Source: JAYRSJ01 sp041920215
GTDB lineage: Bacteria; Pseudomonadota; Gammaproteobacteria; Burkholderiales; Burkholderiaceae_C
Reading direction: 5' to 3'
Assembly (NCBI GenBank): GCA_041920215.1
Contig: JAYRSJ010000024.1
Span: 1 to 64,000 of the forward strand
Length of the DNA stretch: 64,000 bases
How positions within the stretch are numbered: position 1 is the first letter of the stretch; every line of letters starts with the position of its first letter. A program made the translations under genes and the position numbers. The notes below the pieces were generated by a model that was not told where the DNA came from, searched no databases, and saw nothing but the letters and a program-made list of their open reading frames with translations. Positions 10,536 to 19,758 of this stretch are shown one piece after another.

Positions 10536-11951
10536 TCAGCCGCAGCAGCTGGCCTGGCCTGCCGCGACCTTGGCCGGCTGCGCCGCGGCGCGCACCGGGA
10601 CCGCGGCCACCGATGTGCTGCCGCAGCAGGCCGCGCCGGCCTGGCCGGCCGGCAGGCTGGCGTCAGGATCGCTGCTGCAGACGCCGGTCGCGGGCAGGTC
10701 CAGCTCGACCCGGTCGGCGGCCTGCAGATCGCCGGCCAGCGCCGCCGCGACCGAGCGTGCCTGCTCGAAGCCGGTGGCCATCAGAAAGGTCGGCGCCCGG
10801 CCATAGCTCTTGACGCCCAGCGTGTAGAAGCCAGGCTCCGGATGGGCCAGCTCGCGGTGGCCGTGCGGGCGCACCGTGCCGCAGCTGTGTGCATTGGGAT
10901 CAATCAGCGGCCCCAGCGCCTCGGTCGACTCCAGCGCCGGGTCCAGGCGCAGCCGCAGCTCGCCGAGCATGGCCAGCGCCGGCCGCTGGCCGGTGGCGCA
11001 GATGATCTGGTCGATGCCGTCCAGGCGCAGGCGCCGGCCTTCGGCATCCACGCCCTCCACCAGCAGCGCACCCGCCGGCCCGCGCTGCACCCGGTCGATC
11101 CGCAAGCCGGCGTGAAACTCCAGCTCGCCGCGCTCGCGCAGCGCCTGCAGCGCCTGGCCCAGCTGGCCCCGTGCCGGCAGCGCATCGGCCGCGCCACCGC
11201 CGAAGACGCGCCTGAGCTGGGGCGTTCGCACCGACCACAGCAGCCGGGTCGCCGGCACGCTGCGCGCCAGCTCGGCCAGGGCCAGCATCGCATTGGCGGC
11301 CGAATGCCCGGCGCCCACCACCAGGGTGCGGCGGCCCGCATAACGCGCTCTATCCTTGCCCAGCACATCAGGAATGCCGTAGGCGATGAACTCGCCCGCC
11401 AGCGCCGGCTCGCCCTCGGCCGGCAGGCCGCTGGCGCCCAGCGGATTGGGCGTGGACCAGGTGCCGCTGGCGTCGATCACCGCACGGGCGCGCAGGCGGA
11501 TGCGCCGCTCGCCCTGGCGGGCACTGACGACAAAGGGCGCGTCCGCACGGCCGGCGCTCTTGACCTTGTCCAGCCCCTCGCGGCCGATCGCCTCCACCCG
11601 GGTGTTGAGCTGCAGCACCGCGCGCAGTGCCGGCAGCGCGGCATAGGGCTGCAGCAGCTGTTCCACCACTTCGCGCGCCAGCGGCAACACCTCGTCGGCG
11701 GGGCGCTGCCAGCCGCCGGCGGCCTCCAGCTGCGCGGCCATCTGCGCGTCGATGTTGTAGCGCCAGGGCGAGAACAGGCGCACATGGCCGTAGTCCAGCA
11801 GATGGGTGCCGACGCTGGCGCCAGCCTCCAGGACCTGCACCGGCAGGCCCCGCGCGATCAGATGCGAGGCGGCGGCCAGCCCCACCGGGCCGGCCCCTAT
11901 CACCAGCACAGGCAGTGCGGATTCGCTGACGGAATCAAGATTCATCGACAT
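10536..11951 (-). CDS. FAD/NAD(P)-dependent monooxygenase with cysteine-pair tail (ArsO-like)
   Basis: 471-residue flavoprotein. The FAD dinucleotide fold GAGPVGLAAASHL is at about residues 17-29, and a second Rossmann motif VVGAGHSAANAML is in the middle. ATGQRP near the C-terminal third is the usual motif of flavin monooxygenases and thioredoxin-reductase-like enzymes. The tail is unusual: C425, then CCGSTS (C442-C443), then a terminal CCG (C469-C470). Vicinal cysteines suit trivalent arsenic or antimony binding. The start has AAGGAG 7 nt upstream; the frame extends far upstream over marR without homology. It overlaps marR by 10 nt. Oxidation of trivalent arsenicals is inferred from context; the exact reaction is unknown. 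Confidence 0.75.
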   Translation of the reverse strand: MSMNLDSVSESALPVLVIGAGPVGLAAASHLIARGLPVQVLEAGASVGTHLLDYGHVRLFSPWRYNIDAQMAAQLEAAGGWQRPADEVLPLAREVVEQLLQPYAALPALRAVLQLNTRVEAIGREGLDKVKSAGRADAPFVVSARQGERRIRLRARAVIDASGTWSTPNPLGASGLPAEGEPALAGEFIAYGIPDVLGKDRARYAGRRTLVVGAGHSAANAMLALAELARSVPATRLLWSVRTPQLRRVFGGGAADALPARGQLGQALQALRERGELEFHAGLRIDRVQRGPAGALLVEGVDAEGRRLRLDGIDQIICATGQRPALAMLGELRLRLDPALESTEALGPLIDPNAHSCGTVRPHGHRELAHPEPGFYTLGVKSYGRAPTFLMATGFEQARSVAAALAGDLQAADRVELDLPATGVCSSDPDASLPAGQAGAACCGSTSVAAVPVRAAAQPAKVAAGQASCCG

Positions 11952-12457
11952 GGGGACACTCCTTGCTTCCTGGTTGGGCCGGATGGGGCCGGTGCGACGC
12001 AGCAGGCCGCCGCATCGCGATGGTTCTGCAGCGCATGCAGCAGCAGGGTCAGCGACTGCTCCACCGCGGCGCGTTCGCGCGCGCTCAGGCAGTCCAGCAG
12101 ATGCGAGGCATGGTTGTCCAGCGTGCGGTTCAGCGCGGCGTAGCGCTGCTCGCCGGCCCGGCTCAGGCTCAGCAGCCAGCTGCGCGCATCCTGCGGATTC
12201 GCCACCTTCAGCACCAGGCCCTGCTCGACCAGACCCTCGACCGCGCGTGAGACCCAGCTCTTCTCCAGGCTGAGGCGCTGGCCCAGCTCCGTCTGCGACA
12301 TCGCCCCGGAGCGGCCCAGCTCCATCAGCAGATAGCATTGGGTGCTGGTGCTGCCGCAGCAGTCGGCCACTTCGCGCTGGGCGCGGTTGTAGAGCCGCGC
12401 CACCTCTCGCAGCAACTCGCCGGCCAGCGCCGGTGATCTTTCTGGGGTCTGATTCAT
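11942..12457 (-). CDS. MarR-family regulator with Cys-Cys sensing motif
   Basis: 171-residue winged-helix regulator. The HTH region (about 52-85) contains SQTELGQRLSLEKSWVSRAVEGL. Cysteines are placed as for a thiophilic metalloid sensor: C33-C34 in DCCGSTSTQC with C41 a helical turn later, C123, C152-C153 and C170. The hexapeptide CCGSTS is shared exactly with the tail of the monooxygenase encoded next. It has its own promoter with overlapping inverted repeat 50-64 bp upstream of the start. It lies 75 bp downstream of acr3 and probably controls itself plus the monooxygenase, MFS and ATPase genes. The ligand is inferred to be an arsenical or antimonial. Confidence 0.8.
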   Translation of the reverse strand: MNQTPERSPALAGELLREVARLYNRAQREVADCCGSTSTQCYLLMELGRSGAMSQTELGQRLSLEKSWVSRAVEGLVEQGLVLKVANPQDARSWLLSLSRAGEQRYAALNRTLDNHASHLLDCLSARERAAVEQSLTLLLHALQNHRDAAACCVAPAPSGPTRKQGVSPCR

Positions 12458-12467
12458 TAGATGCTAG

Positions 12468-12522
12468 TAACAACCATTTGCCCGCAGTATGCACAGCGGA
12501 AAACCAGTTGTCAATAACAACC
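12468..12522 (-). promoter_or_regulatory. marR promoter with MarR-type operator
   Basis: On the minus strand TTGACA (12509-12514) and CATACT (12486-12491) are 17 bp apart, a near-consensus sigma70 promoter. The -35 element is embedded in the inverted repeat GTTGT-N5-ACAAC (12507-12521). The octamer TAACAACC occurs at 12515-12522 and again at 12468-12475, flanking the promoter. The layout suggests autorepression by the MarR protein. Confidence 0.65.
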
Positions 12523-12532
12523 AAAACCGCAG

Positions 12533-13554
<1,022 letters not shown>

Positions 13555-13555
<1 letters not shown>

Positions 13556-14064
13556 CAGCGCTGGCCGATCTCGCGCAGCGCCTGCTGCAGCGACAGGCGC
13601 TGCAGCGAGGCCAGCGGCAGCGCCAGCATCAGCTCGATGCGGCGCTTCAGCATCTGGGCCGCCTCCCAGTAGGCGCGGGCGATCTGCTCGGCGCTGCCCT
13701 GGACCGCGGCCGGGTCGGGCACGCCCCAGTGCGCGGTGATCGGCTGGCCAGGCCAGACCGGGCAGACCTCGCCGGCCGCCTGGTCGCAGACCGTGATCAC
13801 GAAGTCCATCGGCGGCGCGCCCGCGGCGGCGAACTCGGACCAGGACTTGCTGCGGTAGCCCGCGGTCGGCAGGCGCAGCAGCTCCAGCGTGCGCAGGGCC
13901 TGAGGCTGCACGGTGCCGGCCGGCTGGCTGCCGGCCGAGAAGACCTGGAAGCGGCCGCCGCCCAGCGCGTTCAGCAGGCCCTCGGCCATGATGGAACGCG
14001 CCGAGTTGTGGCTGCAGATGAAGAGCAGGCGGTGGGGTTTGTCGGTGGGCACGGAAGGGTTCAT
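13555..14064 (-). CDS. arsC: Arsenate reductase, low-molecular-weight phosphatase type
   Basis: 169-residue cytoplasmic enzyme reducing arsenate to arsenite for export by ACR3. The CX5R phosphate loop is CSHNSAR (C17 to R23) near the N terminus. Two later cysteines in VITVCDQAAGEVCPVW (about C94 and C101) fit the thiol cascade of the thioredoxin-linked class, unlike the glutaredoxin-linked E. coli ArsC. A C-terminal extension of about 30 residues beyond the usual 130-140 ends in ALREIGQR. It is 18 bp from arsR and overlaps acr3 by one base. Confidence 0.92.
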
Positions 14065-14082
14065 GGATACCTCAGGAATGGC

Positions 14083-14439
14083 TCAGCATGCGGTACAGAC
14101 GGAGGGGCGCAGCGCCGCCTGGCCGCAGGGCTGGCCCTCGCAGCAATGGGCGCTCAGATAGGCGTTCAGCGCATCGATGCGGGCGATCTCGGGCCGGTAG
14201 ATCAGCTGGCGGCCGTCGCGCTCCTGGCTGACCAGGCCGGCCTGCATCAGCTCCTTCAGATGGAAGGACAGGGTGGAGGCCGGCATCGCCAGCGCCAGCG
14301 CCAGCTCGGCCGGACGCATGCCCGCGGGCCCGCGGCCCACCAGGCTGCGGAAGATGCGCAGGCGCTGCAGCTGGGCCAGTGCGGCCATCGCCGCCACCGC
14401 CTCGGCCTCGCTCAGCAGCGGGGTCTCAGCGGCCGGCAT
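14083..14439 (-). CDS. arsR: ArsR-family arsenic-responsive repressor
   Basis: 118-residue winged-helix repressor. The HTH lies around residues 42-72 (MPASTLSFHLKELMQAGLV). It lacks the E. coli-type ELCVCDLC in the DNA-binding helix. Instead the C terminus is Cys-rich: H98, C99, C100, C105, C115 and C118, as in the C-terminal-site ArsR group. It overlaps arsJ by 14 nt and precedes arsC by 18 bp. The likely operator is the 24-bp inverted repeat at 16805-16828 before the GAPDH gene, the first gene of the run. Arsenite or an organoarsenical would release it. Confidence 0.9.
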   Translation of the reverse strand: MPAAETPLLSEAEAVAAMAALAQLQRLRIFRSLVGRGPAGMRPAELALALAMPASTLSFHLKELMQAGLVSQERDGRQLIYRPEIARIDALNAYLSAHCCEGQPCGQAALRPSVCTAC

Positions 14440-15679
14440 GGGCGACCTCCCCCGGGCCTGGCTCGGCCCGCTTCAGCGGTAGGGCCAGGGTCACGGCCCA
14501 GCAGGCGGCCAGCATCAAGGCCGAGCCGGCCAGCGACCCGGCCAGGCCGCCGCCCTGGTAGAGCAGGCCCGACAGCAGGGTGCCGAAGAAGCGGCCCAGC
14601 GCATTGGCCGCGTAGTAGAAGCCCACATCCTCGGCCGCCTTCTCGCTGCCGGCATAAGCCAGCACCAGATAGGAATGCACCGAGGAGTTGATCGCGAAGG
14701 CGAAGCCGAACAGGCCCAGACCCGCCACCACCACCCATTCCAGCCGTGGCACCTGGGCCAGCACCAGGCCGGCCAGCAGCAGGGGCACCGCGGCCAGCAG
14801 GCCGGACCACAGCCGCGCCGCCGGCACCTCGGTGCTGAGCCCGTCGGCGCTGCGCCGCACCAGGGCCGGGGCCAGGGCCTGCACCGCGCCATAGCCTATG
14901 GTCCAGGCCGCCAGGAAGCCGCCCACCATCGTGAAGCTCCAGCCCGAGGCATAGAGAAAGACCGGCACGCCGACGACGAACCAGACATCGCGGGCGCCGA
15001 ACAGCGCGACCCGCGCCGCGGCCAGCAGATTGATGCCGCGGTTCTTCGCGAACAGCTCGCGGGCCGAGCGGCTGGCCTGGCCGCTCTTGCCCAGCAGCGG
15101 CGGCACAAAGGCCAGCACGCCGGCCAGCACCAGGCCCAGCATGCCGGCCATCAGCCACAGCGCCTGCTGGAAGCCCAGGGCCTGCAGCAGCAGGCCGCCG
15201 AGGAAGAAGCCCACGCCCTTCATCGCATTCTTGCTGCCGGTGAAGAAGGCCACCCACTTGAAGAGCTGGCCCGAGGCGCTGCCGGCGGTGAGCTTGATCG
15301 CGGACTTGCTGGCGGTCTTGCTCAGGTCCTTGGCCACGCCGCAGATGCCCTGCGCCCCCACCACCCAGGCCACGCTGAGCGCGGCACTCCAGCCCGGCGA
15401 CAGCAGCGACAGCAGCAGGAAGCCGCTGATCTGCGTCGTCAGCCCCACCGCCAGCATGCGGGCGATGCCATAGCGGGTGGCCAGCCAGCCGCCGATCAGA
15501 TTGGCCAGCACGCCGGCCGCCTCGTAGAGCAGGAACAGAAAGGCCAGCGTGAAGGGCGAATAGCCGAGCTGGTAGAAATGCAGCAGCACCAGCATGCGCA
15601 GCGCGCCGTCGCTGAGGGTGAAACCCCAGTAGGCCGCGGTGACGATGGCGTAGTCGCGGGTGCCGGAATCGATGCGCAA
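14426..15679 (-). CDS. arsJ: ArsJ organoarsenical efflux MFS permease
   Basis: 417-residue MFS protein. ArsJ exports 1-arseno-3-phosphoglycerate made by the co-encoded GAPDH, giving arsenate resistance without reduction. The opening RDYAIVTAAYWGFTLSDGALR and the soluble KDLSKTASKSAIKL stretch near residues 115-128 are characteristic of ArsJ rather than generic MFS. The GAPDH gene lies 18 bp upstream, the canonical arsJ partnership. The end overlaps arsR. Identification rests on sequence pattern plus this pairing. Confidence 0.92.
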   Translation of the reverse strand: MRIDSGTRDYAIVTAAYWGFTLSDGALRMLVLLHFYQLGYSPFTLAFLFLLYEAAGVLANLIGGWLATRYGIARMLAVGLTTQISGFLLLSLLSPGWSAALSVAWVVGAQGICGVAKDLSKTASKSAIKLTAGSASGQLFKWVAFFTGSKNAMKGVGFFLGGLLLQALGFQQALWLMAGMLGLVLAGVLAFVPPLLGKSGQASRSARELFAKNRGINLLAAARVALFGARDVWFVVGVPVFLYASGWSFTMVGGFLAAWTIGYGAVQALAPALVRRSADGLSTEVPAARLWSGLLAAVPLLLAGLVLAQVPRLEWVVVAGLGLFGFAFAINSSVHSYLVLAYAGSEKAAEDVGFYYAANALGRFFGTLLSGLLYQGGGLAGSLAGSALMLAACWAVTLALPLKRAEPGPGEVAHAGR

Positions 15680-15697
15680 GACCTGTCCCCTCGATGC

Positions 15698-16744
15698 TCA
15701 GACGCCCTGGGCGCGGATCTGGCAGGCCAGATCGACCATGCGGCAGGCATAGCCCATCTCGTTGTCGTACCAGGCATAGACCTTCAGCAGCGTGCCGTCG
15801 GTCACCAGGGTGGAGGGCGCATCGACGATGCTGCTGCGGGTGTCGCGCGCATAGTCGGCGCTGACCAGGGGCCGCTCCTCATAGCCCAGGATGCCGGCCA
15901 GCGGCCCCTGGGCGGCCGCGGCGGCGAACAGCGCATTGACCTCGGCGGCCGTGGTCTCGCGCTGCAGCTCGAACACGCAGTCGGTCAGCGAGGCGTTCAG
16001 CACCGGCGCGCGCACCGCATGGCCGTTGAGCTTGCCCTTGAGCTCGGGGTAGATCAGCGCGATGGCGCTGGCACTGCCGGTGGTGGTGGGCGCCAGACTC
16101 AGCATCGCGCTGCGGGCGCGGCGCAGATCCTTGTGCGGCGCATCGACCACCAGGTTGGTGTTGGTGGGATCGTGGATGGTGGTGATCTGGCCATGGCGTA
16201 TGCCCAGCGCCTCATGCACCACCTTGACCACCGGGGCCAGGCAGTTGGTGGTGCAGGAGGCAGCGGTGACGATGCGATGCCGCGCCGGCTCGTAGCGATG
16301 GTCGTTGACGCCGACGACGATGTTCAGCACATCGCCCAACTTGACCGGTGCGGCCACGATCACCCGCTTGGCGCCACGGTCCAGATGGCCTTGCAGGGTC
16401 TCGGGCGTCAGGAACTTGCCGCTGCATTCCAGCACCAGGTCCACGCCCAGCTCGCCCCAGGGAATCTCGGCCGGGCTGGCATGGCTGCTGAAGGACAGCT
16501 GTCGCTGGCCGATGCGCAGCCGGTCCTCGCCCTCGGTGGCGATCTGCTCGCGCCAACGCCCCTGCACGCTGTCGAAGGCCAGCAGATGGGCACAGGCCGC
16601 CGCGCCGCCCTTGAGCTCGTTCAGATGCACAACCTCAAGCCGGTTGCCAGCCCGCGGATCGTCCTGCGGCCGCTCGGCGGCGCCCAAGGCGGCGCGCAGC
16701 GCCAGACGGCCGATACGGCCCATTCCATTGATGCCAACTCGCAT
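15698..16744 (-). CDS. Arsenic-operon glyceraldehyde-3-phosphate dehydrogenase
   Basis: 348-residue GAPDH that in ars operons uses arsenate in place of phosphate to form 1-arseno-3-phosphoglycerate for ArsJ. NAD-binding GINGMGRIGRLALRAAL is at the N terminus, the catalytic cysteine is in ASCTTNC near residue 163, and WYDNEMGYACRMVDLA closes the protein. The ATG at 16744 starts exactly at the Rossmann strand; 18 more upstream codons are open but non-homologous. It is the promoter-proximal gene of the classical ars part. A housekeeping role in glycolysis is less likely given its place before arsJ. Confidence 0.92.
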   Translation of the reverse strand: MRVGINGMGRIGRLALRAALGAAERPQDDPRAGNRLEVVHLNELKGGAAACAHLLAFDSVQGRWREQIATEGEDRLRIGQRQLSFSSHASPAEIPWGELGVDLVLECSGKFLTPETLQGHLDRGAKRVIVAAPVKLGDVLNIVVGVNDHRYEPARHRIVTAASCTTNCLAPVVKVVHEALGIRHGQITTIHDPTNTNLVVDAPHKDLRRARSAMLSLAPTTTGSASAIALIYPELKGKLNGHAVRAPVLNASLTDCVFELQRETTAAEVNALFAAAAAQGPLAGILGYEERPLVSADYARDTRSSIVDAPSTLVTDGTLLKVYAWYDNEMGYACRMVDLACQIRAQGV

Positions 16745-16804
16745 GGTGTCGGAGGTGTTGAGCTTGAGAGAGAGGCCTTGCGCAGGCAGCCGGGCCACCC
16801 ATCC

Positions 16805-16828
16805 ATATTTCCAGGATTGTCGAAATAT
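16805..16828. promoter_or_regulatory. Probable ArsR operator of the ars operon
   Basis: Perfect inverted repeat ATATTTC (16805-16811), 10-bp spacer, GAAATAT (16822-16828), in the region between the GAPDH gene and the divergent hemolysin-family operon. A minus-strand TATATT (16824-16829), a possible -10, lies inside it, so binding would block transcription. AT-rich dyads of this kind are usual for ArsR repressors. Confidence 0.6.
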
Positions 16829-16867
16829 AGAGGGCGATTATGACCCTGCCATGACAGTCCGGCCCGG

Positions 16868-16884
16868 CTTAATCCCGCCTTAAT
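16868..16884 (+). promoter_or_regulatory. PmrA/QseB-type response-regulator box
   Basis: Perfect direct repeat CTTAAT (16868-16873), 5-bp spacer CCCGC, CTTAAT (16879-16884). This equals the PmrA/BasR/QseB consensus YTTAAK-N5-YTTAAK. It ends 43 bp before the GTG start of the hemolysin-family gene, in activating position. The matching QseB-like regulator is broken at 22187-22435. Confidence 0.65.
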
Positions 16885-16927
16885 CGCTGCCGCCCAAGAT
16901 CCGCCTCCATCGCATCCAGGAGGCTCT

Positions 16928-17563
16928 GTGCTCACCGCCCCTCTTCCAAACCCAAGCGGCGACGGCGCCGCCGACACCGCAACGGCCCCGCGCCTGTGCG
17001 TCTACCGCCACAACGATCCGGGCCGCTCCGAGGTCGAGGCCTTCATCGCCCGCGTTTTCGAGCAGCGCTTCGCGGCGCGGCTGAGCAGCTTCGCGCCCAC
17101 GCTGGTGGGTCTGTGCGACGCCCAGCAGGGCCTGGTGGCCGCGGCCGGCTACCGCTGCGCCGACGGCGGCGCGCTGTTCCTGGAACGCTATCTGGGCGCG
17201 CCGGTGGAGCAGCTGCTGCCCGCACCGGGCGGCCAGCGGCCGCTGCGCCGCCACATCGTCGAGGTCGGGCATCTGGCGGCCAGCCGCCCCGGCGAGGGCC
17301 GCCGCCTGATCCAGCAGCTGGGCGCCCATCTGGCCGAGCAGGGTCTGGACTGGGTGGTCAGCACCCTGACCGAGGAGCTGCGCCAGCTCTTCCTGCGCAT
17401 CGGCGTGACCCCGCTGGCCCTGGGTGTGGCCGATCCGCGCCTGCTGGGCAGCGAGGCCAGCGCCTGGGGCCGCTACTACGAGCATGCGCCGGTGGTGCTG
17501 GCCGGTCATCTGCCCCAGGCCCTGCAGCAGCTGGCGCGTCGCCGCCGCGCAGCGCCGGCATGA
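16928..17563 (+). CDS. Thermostable-hemolysin family protein (GNAT-like)
   Basis: 211 residues, related to the Vibrio delta-VPH thermostable hemolysin family, whose fold resembles acetyltransferases. Recognisable parts are NDPGRSEVEAFIARVFEQRF near residues 29-48, a strand with RCADGGALFLERYL, and IVEVGHLAASRPGEG at about 110-124 before RRLIQQL, which looks like an acyl-CoA loop. No signal peptide is seen, so secretion as a toxin is doubtful. The start is GTG with GGAGG 4 nt upstream. It is the first gene of a tightly overlapping operon with an AMP-dependent ligase, a diiron-type protein and an SDR, so an acyl-transfer role in a small biosynthetic pathway is a fair inference. Confidence 0.7.
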   Translation: MLTAPLPNPSGDGAADTATAPRLCVYRHNDPGRSEVEAFIARVFEQRFAARLSSFAPTLVGLCDAQQGLVAAAGYRCADGGALFLERYLGAPVEQLLPAPGGQRPLRRHIVEVGHLAASRPGEGRRLIQQLGAHLAEQGLDWVVSTLTEELRQLFLRIGVTPLALGVADPRLLGSEASAWGRYYEHAPVVLAGHLPQALQQLARRRRAAPA

Positions 17564-19059
17564 GGGCCGCTGTGGAACAGGCCTTGGAACAAGCGCTGGG
17601 CCCGGGCTGCCAGCTCGACGACGGCCAGCGCCTCTGGTCGCGCGAGGCGCTGATCACGCAGGCCCTGGACCTGGCCCGGCAGCTGCAGGCCGCGGGCTGC
17701 GAGCGCATCGCCAGCCTGCTGGACAACGGTGCGGCCTGGGTGATCGCCGATCTGGCCCTGCAGGCCGGCCCGCTGCTGCATGTGCCGCTGCCGCTGTTCT
17801 TCAGCCCCGCCCAGCTGCTGCATGCGCTGCAGGCCAGCGGGGCCGACACCCTGCTGCTGCCCGCCGCGCTGGCCGGGCAGCTGGCGCCACTGCTGCAGAG
17901 CGCGCCGGGCGGCCGAAACGAGCTGCTGCTGCTGGGCGGCCAGACGCTGGCCCTGCTGCGCCTGCCGGTGCGCGGCCCGCGTCCGCCGCTGCCGGCGGGC
18001 TGCTGCAAGCTCACCTTCACCTCGGGCACCACCGGTGCGCCCAAGGGCGTCTGCCTGGGCGCATCGGCGCTGCAGGCGGTGGCGCAGGGCCTGGTGCAGG
18101 CCCTGGAACCGCTGGCCATCGACCGCCATCTCTGCGCGCTGCCGCTGGCGGTGCTGCTGGAGAACATCGCCGGCCTGATGGCCCCGCTGCGGCGCGGCGC
18201 CCGCTGCATCGTGCCGCCGCTGGCCAGTCTGGGCCTGGCAGGCTCCTCGGGCTTCGACCCGGTGGTCTTCGACGCCGCCGTGCGCCGGCACCGGCCCGAC
18301 AGTCTGATCCTGCTGCCGCAGATGTTGCGCGCCTGGTGCCTGTATCTACAGCGCAGCGGCCAGCGCGCGCCTGCCTCGCTGAAGCTGGTGGCGGTGGGCG
18401 GCGCGGCGGTAGGCGCCAAGCTGCTGGCCGAGGCGCAGGCCCTGGGCCTGCCTGCCTGCGAAGGCTATGGGCTGTCCGAGGGTGCCTCGGTCCAGACCCT
18501 GAATCTGCCCGGCGCCGCGCGTGCCGGCTCGGCCGGCCGCCCCCTGCCCCATGCGCAGCTGCGCGTCACCGCCGATGGCGAGATCGAGATCCGCGGCAGC
18601 CTCTTCCTGGGCTATCTGGGGGATGAGCAAGCGCCGCCCGAATGGTGGCCCAGCGGCGATCTGGGCCATATCGACGCCCAGGGCTTCGTCCATATCAGCG
18701 GCCGCAAAAAGCAACTGCTGATCACCGGCTTCGGCCGCAATATCGCACCCGAATGGGTGGAGACCGCGCTGCGCGACGAGGCCGAGCTGGGCCAGGCGGT
18801 GGTCTTCGGCGAGGGCATGGCCGCGCTGTGCGCCGTGCTGTGGCCCAGCGACGAGGCGCTGGACGACGCGGCCCTGCAGGCCGCGCTGGACCGCGCCAAT
18901 GCCGCGCTGCCGGACTACGCCCGCGTGCGGCACTGGGTGCGTGCCCGCCAGGGTTTCGATACCCGCAGCGGCATGGCCACCGCCAATGGCCGGCCGCAGC
19001 GCGCGGCCATCTGGCAGGCCCATGCCGATGCCCTGCTTCCCTTGAACCCGATGGAGTGA
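17560..19059 (+). CDS. AMP-dependent synthetase/ligase
   Basis: 499-residue ANL-family adenylate-forming enzyme. P-loop LTFTSGTTGAPKG is at 151-163, YGLSEG in the middle, SGDLG as the ATP-ribose motif and GRKKQLLITGFGRNI at the hinge. The C-terminal catalytic Lys position reads NGRPQR, with Arg478 where Lys is expected, so adenylation may be slow or use another Lys. The N-terminal domain is short. Substrate is probably a fatty or aryl acid. The start overlaps the previous stop (ATGA), and the diiron-type gene follows after 9 bp. The family cannot be narrowed further from sequence alone. Confidence 0.8.
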   Translation: MRAAVEQALEQALGPGCQLDDGQRLWSREALITQALDLARQLQAAGCERIASLLDNGAAWVIADLALQAGPLLHVPLPLFFSPAQLLHALQASGADTLLLPAALAGQLAPLLQSAPGGRNELLLLGGQTLALLRLPVRGPRPPLPAGCCKLTFTSGTTGAPKGVCLGASALQAVAQGLVQALEPLAIDRHLCALPLAVLLENIAGLMAPLRRGARCIVPPLASLGLAGSSGFDPVVFDAAVRRHRPDSLILLPQMLRAWCLYLQRSGQRAPASLKLVAVGGAAVGAKLLAEAQALGLPACEGYGLSEGASVQTLNLPGAARAGSAGRPLPHAQLRVTADGEIEIRGSLFLGYLGDEQAPPEWWPSGDLGHIDAQGFVHISGRKKQLLITGFGRNIAPEWVETALRDEAELGQAVVFGEGMAALCAVLWPSDEALDDAALQAALDRANAALPDYARVRHWVRARQGFDTRSGMATANGRPQRAAIWQAHADALLPLNPME

Positions 19060-19068
19060 AGGAAAACG

Positions 19069-19758
19069 ATGAGCTTCCATGCCCGACTGCTTGAACAAAC
19101 CGCGGCCGCCCGCGCCGATCTGCTGAGCGTGCCCATCATCCAGGGCTGCCTGCGCGGCGAGGTGTCCCTGCCCAGCTACCAGGCCTTTCTGCGCGAGGCC
19201 TTCCACCATGTGCGCCATACCGTGCCGCTGCTGGCGGCCTGCCAAGCCGCGCTGCCGGACCGGCTGGACTGGCTGCGGGGGCCGCTGGACGAGTACATCG
19301 ACGAAGAGCGCGGCCACGAGGAATGGATACTGAACGACATCCGCGCCTGCGGCTACGAGCCCGAGGCGGTGCGCCAGGGCCAGCCCGGCCTTGCCACCGA
19401 GGTGATGGTGGCCTATGCCTACGACCTGATCGCGCGCCGCAACCCGCTGGGTTTCTTCGGCATGGTCCATGTGCTGGAGGGCAGCAGCGTGGCCCTGGCC
19501 CTGCTGGCCGCCGATCAGATCCAGAAGCCGCTGGGCCTGCCCGACGCCGCCTTCAGCTATCTGCGTTCGCATGGCACGCTGGATCAGGAGCACACCGCCC
19601 ACTTCGCCCTGCTGATGGACCGGATCGAGGACGCGCAGGACCAGCAGGCCATCATCGACGCGGCGCGCGCCTTCTACCGCCTCTATGGCGACGTGTTCCG
19701 CAGCCTGCCCCTGCCCGGCGCGCAGCCGCGGGCCGCCCTGGCCGGAGTCTGCGCATGA
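19069..19758 (+). CDS. Heme-oxygenase-like diiron (TenA-fold) protein
   Basis: 229 residues, all helical, of the iron-containing redox / HDO superfamily that includes UndA and SznF-type oxidases. Candidate metal ligands are spaced as in HDO proteins: E43 and H47 in REAFHHVRH, E79/E80 and H83 in DEERGHEEW, E137 in HVLEGSS, and D172, H175, H178 in LDQEHTAHF. Classical TenA would have a thiaminase Cys and sits with thiamine genes, neither seen here. Next to an acyl ligase and an SDR it probably oxidises an activated acyl group. Stop and SDR start overlap (ATGA). Confidence 0.7.
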   Translation: MSFHARLLEQTAAARADLLSVPIIQGCLRGEVSLPSYQAFLREAFHHVRHTVPLLAACQAALPDRLDWLRGPLDEYIDEERGHEEWILNDIRACGYEPEAVRQGQPGLATEVMVAYAYDLIARRNPLGFFGMVHVLEGSSVALALLAADQIQKPLGLPDAAFSYLRSHGTLDQEHTAHFALLMDRIEDAQDQQAIIDAARAFYRLYGDVFRSLPLPGAQPRAALAGVCA

